Positions 10,273 through 19,991 are shown, numbered from the stretch's first letter. The stretch: 33,103 nt of DNA from Mycobacterium sp. 852002-51971_SCH5477799-a (GCF_001667145.1 NZ_LZIF01000050.1:1-33103), one strand, 5' to 3'. The notes: generated from the letters alone by a model not told the origin. Numbers and translations are program-made.

Positions 10273-12141
10273 CTAGTCGAGAACATCTATCAGTAGCAGG
10301 GCCCCGCCGACCGTTCCCTCGTTCGAGCGAAACGGCGTGCACGTGACGCGCACCCGCGCAGCGCGACCGCGCCGGTTGACCGCATCCACCACCGCTTCAC
10401 CGGAGCTGTCCGGGTCGACGAATGCATTGCCGATCAATGTGCGCACGCCATCGAGCGGCAGGCCGATGTCGAGCGCTGCGAGCCTGGAGCCGATCGTCTC
10501 CTCGGCGCGTAGCCCCCAGAGTTCCTCGCAACCGCGGTTCCACAAAATGACGTTCATTTCGCGGTCCACCACCACCATGCCGCTGCGGACCGAGGCGACC
10601 AGGGAACTCATGAAGTTCTTCGCGTGGTCCAGCTCGAGACTGCGTTCACCCAGCATGTCATTGATGGTCTGCAGTTCGTCGTTGGTGCACTGCAGTTCCT
10701 CGTTCATCGTCTCGAGTTCTTCGTTTGTGGACTGCAGTTCCTCGTTGGTGGTCTCGAGTTCCTCGACGGTGGATTGCAGTTCCTCGTTGGTGGTTTCGAG
10801 TTCTTCGTTGGTGGACTGCAGCTCTTCGTAGGCCGCCTCGAGCTGGTGGTTGGTTTGCACAACTTTGTCCAGCAGGGCGTGCGTCGCTGTGACGTCGAAG
10901 AACACGATCGACACGCCGAGCAGGCCATTCTCGGCGTCGACGAGCGGATTGATGTGGATCTCGAACCACACCGTCTCGTTACCCGGTCGCTGCCATTTCA
11001 CGTCCTGAATCCGCGCCGAACGCCGCTCCACTTTGGCTTGCTCCAGGTAGGCGCGCAACTCCACCGGACGGTAGGAAACCTCGAGATCGCGCAGCAGCCG
11101 GCCGATGTCGCGCGCCGAGAGCCCGAAGATGGCCTCCGCCTGCTGGTTGATCATCGCGATGGTGTCCTCGCCGGTTACGACGATCTGAGCCACCGGACTG
11201 GCGCGAAACGCCATATCGCGCACCGTCGCCAGGCCCGGCAGGTCGGCGTGGCGTTCGTAGAACCCCCTACCCGGTTCGTAGCGGTCGGCACCGCCATGGG
11301 TCCCCGCCGCCTTGCGGAAGATTCGATGTTTGAGGTTCAGCGGCTTGAACCGGTCGCCGTGACTAAGGAGCATCTCGGCGTGTCCGAGAAATAGCGTGCC
11401 TTGGGGTGCAAGCGCAAAATGTAGACGTCCCAAGACTTTTCGTTGCGTTTCCGCATTGAGGTACATCAGCGTGTTGCGACAGACCAGCAAATCGACACGC
11501 GATATCGGTGCATCCCTGACCAGGTCGTTGGGGCCGAAGATCACCGCGCGTCGCAGGTCTTTGTGGAAGACGTAGCGAGTGCTGACCTCTTGGAAATAGC
11601 GCCCCAACAGATCTGGCGGTACGGATTCGACCGCCTTGGCATCGTAAGACGCCATGCGCGCCGTGGCGAGGGCATCTTCGTCGATGTCCGTCGCGTAGAT
11701 CTTGACCCGTTGCCGAAAATCCTCGAGTCCCAGCGCCTCGGCCAGCAACATGGCCAATGTGTAGGCCTCCTGGCCGGACGCGCATCCGGCGCTCCACACC
11801 CGAATGGGGTCGTTGGGTCCACGTTCGGCCAGCAATCGCGGGATGACCTCGTCGGCGACGTAGTCCCACGCCTCCGGGTCGCGGAAGAAAGACGTGACGT
11901 TGATCAGGATGGTGTTGAAGAGCGCCGTGAGTTCATCCGAACTGGCCTGCAGACAGTCCAGGTACTCGTCGAATGTGGTGTGACCGGCCTGGTCCATCCG
12001 ATGACGGACGCGACGCATCAGCGAGGTGCGCTTGTAGCCGGTGAAGTCAAAGCCGCGCGAATCCCGCATGTAGCGCAACAAGGCCTCGAAAGCCTCGTCA
12101 GTCGTGGATTCCAATGCAGTCCCGTCCGATAAGGGGTTCAT
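10273..12141 (-). CDS. CheR methyltransferase fused to PAS - coiled coil - PAS
   Basis: A 622-residue protein. Residues about 15-275 are a CheR-type SAM-dependent glutamate methyltransferase: NVTSFFRD at 81-88, the SAM motif WSAGCASGQEAY at 116-127, ATDIDEDAL at 150-158 and CRNTLMYL at 221-228. A PAS domain follows (about 305-420), then a long coil of eight near-identical heptads (about 437-492), then a second PAS domain (about 510-620). No kinase or output domain follows. It is the last gene of an operon with cheB and the STAS/ATPase gene, 27 bases after the latter. Mycobacteria lack flagellar chemotaxis, so the methylation target is not an ordinary receptor array. The coil itself, with repeated Glu-Glu pairs, is a possible substrate. 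Confidence 0.9.
   Translation of the reverse strand: MNPLSDGTALESTTDEAFEALLRYMRDSRGFDFTGYKRTSLMRRVRHRMDQAGHTTFDEYLDCLQASSDELTALFNTILINVTSFFRDPEAWDYVADEVIPRLLAERGPNDPIRVWSAGCASGQEAYTLAMLLAEALGLEDFRQRVKIYATDIDEDALATARMASYDAKAVESVPPDLLGRYFQEVSTRYVFHKDLRRAVIFGPNDLVRDAPISRVDLLVCRNTLMYLNAETQRKVLGRLHFALAPQGTLFLGHAEMLLSHGDRFKPLNLKHRIFRKAAGTHGGADRYEPGRGFYERHADLPGLATVRDMAFRASPVAQIVVTGEDTIAMINQQAEAIFGLSARDIGRLLRDLEVSYRPVELRAYLEQAKVERRSARIQDVKWQRPGNETVWFEIHINPLVDAENGLLGVSIVFFDVTATHALLDKVVQTNHQLEAAYEELQSTNEELETTNEELQSTVEELETTNEELQSTNEELETMNEELQCTNDELQTINDMLGERSLELDHAKNFMSSLVASVRSGMVVVDREMNVILWNRGCEELWGLRAEETIGSRLAALDIGLPLDGVRTLIGNAFVDPDSSGEAVVDAVNRRGRAARVRVTCTPFRSNEGTVGGALLLIDVLD
10666..10833 (-). repeat. 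Eight 21-bp tandem units encoding coiled-coil heptads
   Basis: The DNA for CheR-PAS residues 437-492 is a run of eight 21-base units encoding EELQSTN / EELETTN variants, the last DELQTIN. Units alternate between LQST and LETT types. The repeat produces long Val/Ser-rich open frames on the other strand that are not genes. Confidence 0.85.
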
Positions 12142-12168
12142 CGAAGGACTTGAACTCTACTCGCGGCG

Positions 12169-12924
12169 CTAGAACTGGTTTTCCCGACCAAGCAATGCCC
12201 AGACCGTTTTGCCCGACGATGTCGGGGTCGCACCCCACACCCGACTCATTGCGGAGACGATGGCCAGTCCGGAGACCATGTCGGCGCCGCGCTCGGCATC
12301 TTCGTGCCGGCCCGGCAGATGCGGACTGTTGTCCTCGACGGCGACGGTGACCGTGTCTTGATAGTTCTCGACGATCAATACCGGCGCACTCTCGGTGTGA
12401 TCGAGAACGTTTTCAACGAACACGGTGGCGATCGTGGACCCCACCGCGGCCACCTCACGGATGCCCCAGTGCGTCAGCCAATCAGTGATCACCGCACGAG
12501 CAAGACCGACGCTGACGCTGGATCGCAAAAGCTCGGTGCGCGCCCGTCGGCGGATCTTTATGGACTGACCATCCACAGCGTCGAGCGCGAGTTCTCGGGC
12601 GGAATGTATCGGCACATAACGGGTGACCCCCGCCAGGGCGATCGTCCGCCGCACCTGTGGTTGCGCACACACCAGCAGGATCGGCACGTCCGGCCAGACG
12701 CTGACGTGCCAACGAGCGCTCGTGAACACCGTCCAGGCCGAGGCGGACGGCGCGTGCAGCCGATTGATGTCGACGATCACTGCTCGCGGCTCGTCGATCG
12801 CGGCCTTGATCACTGCGTCGCGAACCGTTCGATAGGTAGAGCTATCCAGCACGCCCTCCAGCGTCACGATCGGCACACCGCGACCCTCTACCGCGATGCG
12901 GATCGCCGAACGATGCACGCTCAT
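12169..12924 (-). CDS. STAS domain fused to RsbW-like ATPase domain (partner-switch protein)
   Basis: A 251-residue fusion. Residues about 1-115 look like a STAS (anti-sigma-factor antagonist) domain; the usual phosphorylatable serine region corresponds to HAPSASAW near 57-64. Residues about 130-250 look like a GHKL/HATPase domain of the anti-sigma kinase type: an N-box-like VFVENVLDH (168-176, with E171 and N172), an acidic VAVEDNSPHLPG segment (194-205), and a Gly-containing DMVSGLAIVS segment (215-224). The ATG at 12924 overlaps the cheB stop as ATGA. Known relatives (RsbV/RsbW, SpoIIAA/AB) control stress sigma factors. Having both halves in one chain next to CheB and CheR suggests a sensor-to-sigma link. 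Kinase activity is not proven, since the domain is divergent. Confidence 0.75.
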   Translation of the reverse strand: MSVHRSAIRIAVEGRGVPIVTLEGVLDSSTYRTVRDAVIKAAIDEPRAVIVDINRLHAPSASAWTVFTSARWHVSVWPDVPILLVCAQPQVRRTIALAGVTRYVPIHSARELALDAVDGQSIKIRRRARTELLRSSVSVGLARAVITDWLTHWGIREVAAVGSTIATVFVENVLDHTESAPVLIVENYQDTVTVAVEDNSPHLPGRHEDAERGADMVSGLAIVSAMSRVWGATPTSSGKTVWALLGRENQF

Positions 12925-13934
12925 CCGGCTTCACCGCGTTGCTGGGCAGTGCCGGATAGGCGGTCGCTGAGCACATGCAGTGCCCGTTCGCTTTCCTCGG
13001 CAATTGCCGTGTAGCGCCGGAACAGTAGACCGGCTTCGGCCTTACCGGCCATGTCGCGGGCTAGCCTGGCCTTTTCCTGCAGGCTGCGCACCGCTATCCA
13101 CAATGCCCCCTCGAGTTCGGCGTCACGCGCGCCGAGCAGGGCCTCGGCCGTCCACGCATGGCCCACCTGACAGCGAAAGTTCCCCTCGCTGATGGAAACC
13201 AGCGAGCCGTTGCAGTCGGGGCAGGTATAGCCCGAAGGGGCCCCCAATTTCTCGGTGTCGAAGTCGGTCGCGAACCGCGACATCTTGGCGATGCGGTTCT
13301 CGAGCTCCATGCCGGAGTCTCGCTCCATGTCGAAATCCTTTATCTCTCGGTGCGACAGCTCTTTGAGGACCGCACCGACGTCGGCCGCCGGGGACTGCCG
13401 ATCCACCACGCCGGCCTCCGCGGCGTTGGTGGGCATCGCCGGGAACAACGCGTCCTCGGGTGATTGCCCGATAGTGGTGCCACCACGCGAACGGATGGCG
13501 CCCAGTCCCAGCACGCCATCGTCGAGCACGCCGGAGAGCAGCACGCCGACCGCGCGGGGCCCAAAGGCCAAGGCCACCGAGCGGAACAACGCGTTGATCG
13601 CCGGCCTATGCCCGTTCTCGGTGGGACCCTGTGACAGCAGGACGTGATGGTCGGCCACCAGCAGATGGCGATCCGGAACTCCGACATAGATGCGCCCCGG
13701 TTCCAGGGCTGCCCCGTCCTCGGCGGCGACCGCGGGCAGCGGACCGCTGCGGTCGATGATGCGGGCCAGGATGCTGGGTGCCCCCGCGGGCACATGCAGC
13801 ACCATCAGGTAGGCGTACGGCACGTCCGGGGACAATCCGGCGGCAACATTGGAGAGCGCTTCGACTCCGCCCGCCGAGGCACCGATCGCTACCACACCTC
13901 GCAAGGCGCCGACTTCAGCCGTCTCAATCACCAC
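12921..13934 (-). CDS. CheB-type methylesterase without receiver domain, with C-terminal zinc ribbon
   Basis: A 337-residue protein. Residues about 12-195 are the CheB catalytic domain with the triad S20 (GASAGG), H47 (VLHVP) and D139 (SGVLDDG). The N-terminal response-regulator domain of classical CheB is absent. Residues 236-261 form a putative zinc ribbon (C238, C241, C255, H259), followed by a helical tail. Translation starts at tandem GTG codons (13934 or 13931). A GGGTAG element only seven bases upstream suggests a leaderless mRNA. It is the first gene of the cheB / STAS-ATPase / cheR operon, divergent from the catalase gene. It should demethylate or deamidate glutamyl groups; the substrate is unknown. 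Confidence 0.88.
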   Translation of the reverse strand: MVIETAEVGALRGVVAIGASAGGVEALSNVAAGLSPDVPYAYLMVLHVPAGAPSILARIIDRSGPLPAVAAEDGAALEPGRIYVGVPDRHLLVADHHVLLSQGPTENGHRPAINALFRSVALAFGPRAVGVLLSGVLDDGVLGLGAIRSRGGTTIGQSPEDALFPAMPTNAAEAGVVDRQSPAADVGAVLKELSHREIKDFDMERDSGMELENRIAKMSRFATDFDTEKLGAPSGYTCPDCNGSLVSISEGNFRCQVGHAWTAEALLGARDAELEGALWIAVRSLQEKARLARDMAGKAEAGLLFRRYTAIAEESERALHVLSDRLSGTAQQRGEAG

Positions 13935-13940
13935 TTTCGG

Positions 13941-13965
13941 CTACCCCTATAGATGGTAGGCAACC
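13941..13965 (-). promoter_or_regulatory. Sigma-F-like promoter of the cheB operon, probably leaderless
   Basis: On the minus strand GGTTG (13961-13965), 14 bases, GGGTAG (13941-13946). The -35 has one mismatch and the spacer is slightly short. Transcription starting about seven bases downstream would fall at the GTG start codon. Confidence 0.4.
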
Positions 13966-13996
13966 CTCCCTGTGGTGGATAGCCCCCCGTTCGTGC

Positions 13997-14023
13997 GGTT
14001 TGCGCCGGTCGGGGCGGTGGTAC
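13997..14023 (+). promoter_or_regulatory. Sigma-F-like promoter of the catalase gene
   Basis: GGTTT (13997-14001), 16 bases, TGGTAC (14018-14023), then a short leader with AAAGGAGG (14036-14043) before the ATG at 14050. Confidence 0.5.
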
Positions 14024-14049
14024 TCCCCACCGTTGAAAGGAGGCAAGTC

Positions 14050-16152
<2,103 letters not shown>

Positions 16153-16157
16153 CACGT

Positions 16158-16184
16158 GGTTTTTTCCGCGCCCGGAGCGGGCAC
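16158..16184 (+). promoter_or_regulatory. Possible sigma-F-like promoter of the DUF7218/Rho-N gene
   Basis: GGTTT (16158-16162), 16 bases, GGGCAC (16179-16184). The -35 is perfect but the -10 departs from GGGTAT at two positions. It lies just after the catalase stop. Confidence 0.35.
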
Positions 16185-16226
16185 TCGGAGATTCAGAGCA
16201 TCTCATGGTGGACAGGAGGATCGCTG

Positions 16227-16484
16227 ATGCCGCGTTCGTCGATCAAGAATGAAAAGCTGTATCAGGATTTGCGCAAAAAGGGCGACTCCAAGGAGAAGGC
16301 CGCGCGGATCTCAAATGCGGCCGCCGCGCAGGGCAAGTCGAAGGTCGCCCGCAAGGGCGGCAAGTCCGGGTCTTATCAGGACTGGACCGTGGCGGAACTC
16401 AAGAAGCGCGCCAAAGAACTTGGCATGTCCGGCTATTCAAGCCTGAGCAAGGACAAGCTCGTCGCCAAACTGCGTAACCACTAG
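16227..16484 (+). CDS. Small basic DUF7218 / Rho N-terminal (SAP-like) domain protein
   Basis: An 85-residue, lysine-rich protein starting at ATG 16227, with AGGAGGA upstream (16214-16220). The first 45 residues resemble the DUF7218 module (KNEKLYQDLRKKGDSKEKAARISN). The last 35 residues (WTVAELKKRAKELGMSGYSSLSKDKLVAKLR) match the Rho N-terminal/SAP-like helix-extended-loop-helix fold, which often binds nucleic acid. Small proteins of this type often sit beside stress genes such as catalase. The stop codon shares CTAG with the convergent nucleotidyltransferase gene. Confidence 0.85.
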   Translation: MPRSSIKNEKLYQDLRKKGDSKEKAARISNAAAAQGKSKVARKGGKSGSYQDWTVAELKKRAKELGMSGYSSLSKDKLVAKLRNH

Positions 16485-17056
16485 CTGGTGAGGCCGAGCC
16501 GCTCGGCCAGCACCAAGAACGCGACCGCGTAGTCGTTGTCCTTGGTCAGCGTTCGGATCGCCTCCCAGTCCAGCCGTTCGCGCACCGCGCGCACCGCAGG
16601 TAGCAACTTGGCGAAATCGCAGTGGTGTTCGTGGAGCGCTCGTAGCTGTTGGATGAGCACCATGGTTGGTGGCAACACCGGCATGCTGATTGCCAGCACC
16701 TCGTGTTGCACGGCGCGGTCCAGCATGTCCGCATCGACGGGCACTCCATTGATCCGGTGCAGGACATCGACGAGCGTATCGGCGCTGCGGGCCTTGAACA
16801 GCCAGTCCTCCGGGGGGCGCTCGATGGCGAATCCGGCGTTGGCCAGGGTCGTCACGGCCGCTTCCACATCGGCTTCCGCTACCACCAGGTCCACGTCGTG
16901 GCTGGGTTCTGGTGCCCCGTAAGCCCATAACGCGTAGCTGCCCGCCAAGGCGAAACGTGGCCCGTTCTCCTTGAGCGCCGACGCCGCGCCACGCAGCGCG
17001 TCCCGCAACGGCGTGGCGCACGCGGGTTTGTCGGGGTGGGCTCCGGTAGCTGCCAT
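16481..17056 (-). CDS. Nucleotidyltransferase-fold protein (AbiEii-like)
   Basis: A 191-residue protein starting at ATG 17056. The motif GSYALWAYG followed by HDVDLVV (D54, D56) is the G-S/D-x-D signature of the polymerase-beta-like nucleotidyltransferase superfamily. Relatives include AbiEii/MenT toxins and stand-alone resolvase-like enzymes. No partner antitoxin gene is adjacent, so a toxin role is unsupported. A GGTTG-N15-GGGTAT promoter-like element lies just upstream and predicts a very short leader. The 3' end overlaps the DUF7218/Rho-N gene by the four bases CTAG. Confidence 0.75.
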   Translation of the reverse strand: MAATGAHPDKPACATPLRDALRGAASALKENGPRFALAGSYALWAYGAPEPSHDVDLVVAEADVEAAVTTLANAGFAIERPPEDWLFKARSADTLVDVLHRINGVPVDADMLDRAVQHEVLAISMPVLPPTMVLIQQLRALHEHHCDFAKLLPAVRAVRERLDWEAIRTLTKDNDYAVAFLVLAERLGLTS

Positions 17057-17068
17057 GGTGCATAGGTC

Positions 17069-17094
17069 ATACCCGGCCTGCCGCCGGAGCAACC
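17069..17094 (-). promoter_or_regulatory. Sigma-F-like promoter of the nucleotidyltransferase gene
   Basis: On the minus strand GGTTG (17090-17094), 15 bases, perfect GGGTAT (17069-17074). The predicted transcript starts only about 6-12 bases before the ATG. Confidence 0.45.
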
Positions 17095-17112
17095 TGGCAT
17101 GGTGGCCAAGGT

Positions 17113-17138
17113 CGTTTAACTTGTGGCGAATCGGGAAG
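17113..17138 (+). promoter_or_regulatory. Sigma-F/sigma-B-like promoter upstream of the ACAD/PIG-L unit
   Basis: CGTTT (17113-17117) followed by AA, a 15-base spacer, and GGGAAG (17133-17138). GTTTAA is a full sigma-B-type -35; the -10 has two mismatches. Confidence 0.4.
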
Positions 17139-17148
17139 TCTCGGGGTT

Positions 17149-17388
17149 ATGTCAACCGCCATGCGATGTGACTATGACGCTGGATGTGACAATGACGCTG
17201 CCGCTGCAGTGATCCCTTCCCACAATGAGCGGCAGAAGTTGGTCGAACGGTGCGAGGCCACCAGCCACCGCATGCGTCGTGACGCCGACTTATCGAGCAT
17301 CACGTCGAAGCGAATCCAGACTCGGGACCACGGATTCGCCGATTACCTCACGCAATTGGGGAGAACGGCGGCGGGTGATCGCGCGTGA
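17149..17388 (+). CDS. Small hypothetical protein coupled to the acyl-CoA dehydrogenase gene
   Basis: A 79-residue open frame from ATG 17149 whose TGA overlaps the GTG of the next gene (GTGA). That overlap, and the sigma-B-like promoter element ahead of it, argue that it is translated. Against this, the ribosome binding site is weak and no family is recognisable. It is hydrophilic, with no signal peptide or membrane segment. Confidence 0.35.
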   Translation: MSTAMRCDYDAGCDNDAAAAVIPSHNERQKLVERCEATSHRMRRDADLSSITSKRIQTRDHGFADYLTQLGRTAAGDRA

Positions 17389-18338
17389 CGGCGGGCCTTG
17401 TTGAACACTGGCTGGAGTCGGGACGACTCGAGTTGCCCCTTCCCGCATCGGGCCGCACAGCCGAACGCTGGCAGCGTCTGGCGCGACTGGCCGAGGAGAA
17501 CATCGTGGCGGCCAGGATCGCGGAATCCCACGTCGAAGCGGTGGCGATACTTCACGAATTAGGTGGTAAGCCGCCCGAACCGGGTCAGTTGTGGGGGGTG
17601 TGGACGGCCGAGGCTCCGGACGCCGTTCTGACGGCTACCAGCAACGATGGCGCGTTCTCGCTGAACGGCACCAAGGTGTGGTGTGCCGGTGCGGGATTCT
17701 GCACCCACGCGCTGGTCACCGCGCGCCTTGACGACGGAACGCACGGGCTGTTCGCAGTCGCCGCGATCGACCCAACCGTCAAGGCGTTGCCCAGCACGTG
17801 GTGGAACGCCGGGATGGCGGGCAGTGACACCAGGTCGGTCCAATTCACCAATGCTCAAGCCGTCGCCGTGGGCGACCCCGACGCCTATCTGGATCGGCCC
17901 GGGTTCTGGCACGGCGCCATCGGCGTGGCTGCCTGTTGGCTGGGTGGAGCGCGGCGGGTCGCCGATCCGCTATACCGCTGTGCCGCAAGCCAGTCGGCCG
18001 ACGCGTATTCGCTGGCGCACCTCGGCGCGGTGGACGCCGCACTCGCCGCCGGGGACGCGATCCTGTCCGCAGCCGCAACTCAAATCGACGATGACCCGTT
18101 CGACCGGGCCGGCACCGCGCAGCTTCTGGCCCGTCGAGTCCGCACGGTGGTGGAACACGCGGTCGACGAAGCCATCACGCGCACCGGACGCGCTTTGGGC
18201 CCCGGTCCGCTGTGCCAGGATGGCCGGCACGCGCAACGAGTGGCCGATCTGAGCATCTACATACGGCAAAGTCATGCGGAGCGGGATTTGGCCGAGCTCG
18301 GCCGCCTGGCGGGTCAGCGGGGGATTCGGGCGCCATGA
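17385..18338 (+). CDS. Short acyl-CoA dehydrogenase-like protein
   Basis: A 317-residue protein starting at GTG 17385. The segment GAFSLNGTKVWCAGAGFCTHALVTAR resembles the mid-domain beta-barrel of acyl-CoA dehydrogenases (GxxLxGxKxxxSGA), and the C-terminal half is the usual helical bundle. It is about 60-70 residues shorter than typical enzymes (near 380), mainly at the N-terminus and in the loops, so FAD and substrate binding may be altered. It ends in an ATGA overlap with the PIG-L gene, implying coupled expression. Such dehydrogenase/PIG-L pairs occur in stress islands of soil bacteria, but the substrate is not known. Confidence 0.75.
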   Translation: MTAGLVEHWLESGRLELPLPASGRTAERWQRLARLAEENIVAARIAESHVEAVAILHELGGKPPEPGQLWGVWTAEAPDAVLTATSNDGAFSLNGTKVWCAGAGFCTHALVTARLDDGTHGLFAVAAIDPTVKALPSTWWNAGMAGSDTRSVQFTNAQAVAVGDPDAYLDRPGFWHGAIGVAACWLGGARRVADPLYRCAASQSADAYSLAHLGAVDAALAAGDAILSAAATQIDDDPFDRAGTAQLLARRVRTVVEHAVDEAITRTGRALGPGPLCQDGRHAQRVADLSIYIRQSHAERDLAELGRLAGQRGIRAP

Positions 18339-19108
18339 CAACCGTGTCGGCGGGTAACTGCACACGGTTTGCGGCCGAGTCACTAACCCACGGCGGCACG
18401 CCAGCGCCGTTGTGGCTGGCCGCTTTCGCCGAGAGCCCCCTGCCGGCACTGGATCTCAAGGAATGCTCCCGGCTGGTCGTCGTGGCTCCTCATCCCGACG
18501 ACGAAACTCTCGGCCTGGGTGCCGCGATCACTCAGTTGGCCGCGAACGGAGTTCACGTTCAAGTGGTCTGCGTCAGCAACGGTGGTGCCGCCCGGCCCGG
18601 CACGTCGGCCTCGGAACGGCTTCGCAGGGAGACCATCCGCCGCTACGAGTTGCGCAGGGCAACAAGGCTTTTGAATATCCCACCCCCAGTGCTGCTGGGC
18701 CTGCCCGACGGTGAGCTGGCGGACCATGAGGACATGATCACCGGGAAACTGACCGAAATCCTCGACGACACCGGCCCCGCGGCGTGGTGCGCGGCGACGT
18801 GGCGGGGCGACGGGCATCCCGACCACGAAACCGTCGGCCGTGCCGCCTCGGCCGCCTGTGCGCTCACCGGGACGGCATTGCTGGAATATCCAGTGTGGAT
18901 GTGGCACTGGGCATTTCCAGCCGACGAGGCGGTGCCGTGGGACCGGGCGTACTCGGTGCCCGCAGCCGGATGGGCGTTAGAGCGCAAATTGCGCGCGGCG
19001 CAATGTTATCGAAGCCAATTCGAGCGCGGTGGCGACGGAACTGCGCCCAGGTTACCGGGCTGCGTGCTCCCGCGTTTGCGCGCGGTGGGCGAGGTCGTAT
19101 TTCGGTGA
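18335..19108 (+). CDS. PIG-L family zinc deacetylase
   Basis: A 257-residue protein. The start ATG 18335 overlaps the previous stop. The zinc motif PHPDDE is at residues 52-57 (H53, D55, D56) and a second HPDHE motif at 161-165 (H161, H164) completes the metal site, as in MshB and other N-acetylglucosaminyl deacetylases. It is cytoplasmic, with no signal peptide. Mycobacterial relatives act on N-acetyl-sugar conjugates such as mycothiol precursors. Here the link to an acyl-CoA dehydrogenase rather than mycothiol genes points to another amide or sugar substrate. Confidence 0.88.
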   Translation: MTTVSAGNCTRFAAESLTHGGTPAPLWLAAFAESPLPALDLKECSRLVVVAPHPDDETLGLGAAITQLAANGVHVQVVCVSNGGAARPGTSASERLRRETIRRYELRRATRLLNIPPPVLLGLPDGELADHEDMITGKLTEILDDTGPAAWCAATWRGDGHPDHETVGRAASAACALTGTALLEYPVWMWHWAFPADEAVPWDRAYSVPAAGWALERKLRAAQCYRSQFERGGDGTAPRLPGCVLPRLRAVGEVVFR

Positions 19109-19161
19109 CGGCACCGGTGCCGGGTATTCCTGTCGGCATGCGCCCTACCCGGATCGGGTAG
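19109..19161. terminator. Palindromes downstream of the PIG-L gene, likely terminator region
   Basis: A perfect 14-base palindrome (19109-19122) starts directly after the PIG-L stop. A second perfect hairpin follows, CTACCCG (19145-19151), a three-base loop, CGGGTAG (19155-19161). There is no T-tract, as is common for mycobacterial terminators. Confidence 0.45.
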
Positions 19162-19226
19162 CACCGAGCCCGCGGCTGGCCTACCCCGGTGACTGCACGC
19201 GGACAAAAATGGGTAGGTGAAAACCT

Positions 19227-19991
19227 ATGCGTGTGGCGACCTTCAACATCCTGCACGGGCGCACGGTCGGCGATGGCGTGGTCCTTCAGCGGCTGCGTGA
19301 CTGCGTACAACGCCTTGATCCGGACGTGCTCAGCTTGCAGGAGGTCGACTGCGATCAGCCACGCTCCGAGCGCGCCGACCTGACCGCAGCGGCGGCCGAA
19401 GCCATGGGCGCGGTGGAACACCGGTTCGTGGCGGCGATTTCGGGCACGCCGGGAGCGACCTGGATGGCGGCCACCGGCCGCGAACAACCCGGCACCGCCG
19501 CGTACGGAATCGCGTTGCTGTCCCGATATCCCGTCGCCAGTTGGCAGGTGGTGCGTCTCCCCCGCATACCGATGCCGTTTCCGATGTACCTCCCGGGACC
19601 CGACCGGGTCATGGTCGTCGACGAGGAGCCGCGCGCGGCGGTCATCGCGCGATTGCGCACCCCGCTGGGCGAGCTCACAGTGGCCAACACCCACCTGTCC
19701 TTCGTCCCGGGCTGGAATCGCCGCCAGCTACGCCGACTGGTTCATGACCTGCGCGGCTTTCCCGGACCGCGGCTGTTGACCGGGGACTTGAACATGACCC
19801 CGAAGACGGTGCGCCGCTGGTCGGGCATGCGGGCGTTGGCTGCCGCCCAGACGTTTCCCGCTGACGCGCCCAATCGCCAGCTCGACCACATCTTGACCGA
19901 CGACCGCGGGCTGCGCGGGGGCGCCGTGGAATCGGACCTGATGACGATTTCCGACCATCGTCCGCTAGTGGTGGATTTGCACCGGCCCTGA
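19227..19991 (+). CDS. Endonuclease/exonuclease/phosphatase (EEP) superfamily hydrolase
   Basis: A 254-residue metal-dependent phosphodiesterase fold. All landmark residues are present: N7 in TFNILHG, E39 in LQEVD, the histidine in ANTHLSF, TGDLNMTP with the catalytic Asp and Asn, QLDHIL and the terminal SDHRP. It starts at ATG 19227, with AGGTGA upstream and a GGGTAG element at 19211-19216 that lacks a good -35. It has no signal peptide. The superfamily includes exonuclease III-like DNases and phospholipid or sugar-phosphate phosphatases, and sequence alone does not choose between them. The genomic setting favours a stress or repair role. Confidence 0.88.
   Translation: MRVATFNILHGRTVGDGVVLQRLRDCVQRLDPDVLSLQEVDCDQPRSERADLTAAAAEAMGAVEHRFVAAISGTPGATWMAATGREQPGTAAYGIALLSRYPVASWQVVRLPRIPMPFPMYLPGPDRVMVVDEEPRAAVIARLRTPLGELTVANTHLSFVPGWNRRQLRRLVHDLRGFPGPRLLTGDLNMTPKTVRRWSGMRALAAAQTFPADAPNRQLDHILTDDRGLRGGAVESDLMTISDHRPLVVDLHRP

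Noticed and set aside
10337..11394. Ser/Val-rich and Phe/Gly/Leu-rich plus-strand frames (10337-10831 and 10624-11394)
   Set aside because: They are produced by the antisense of the 21-bp heptad repeats in the CheR-PAS gene.
16481..17056. Nucleotidyltransferase as half of an AbiE/MenT toxin-antitoxin pair
   Set aside because: No adjacent small regulator or antitoxin gene on the same strand; a toxin role is not supported.
19211..19216. GGGTAG upstream of the EEP hydrolase as another sigma-F promoter
   Set aside because: No acceptable GTTT-like -35 lies 14-17 bases upstream, so it was left out of the promoter list.
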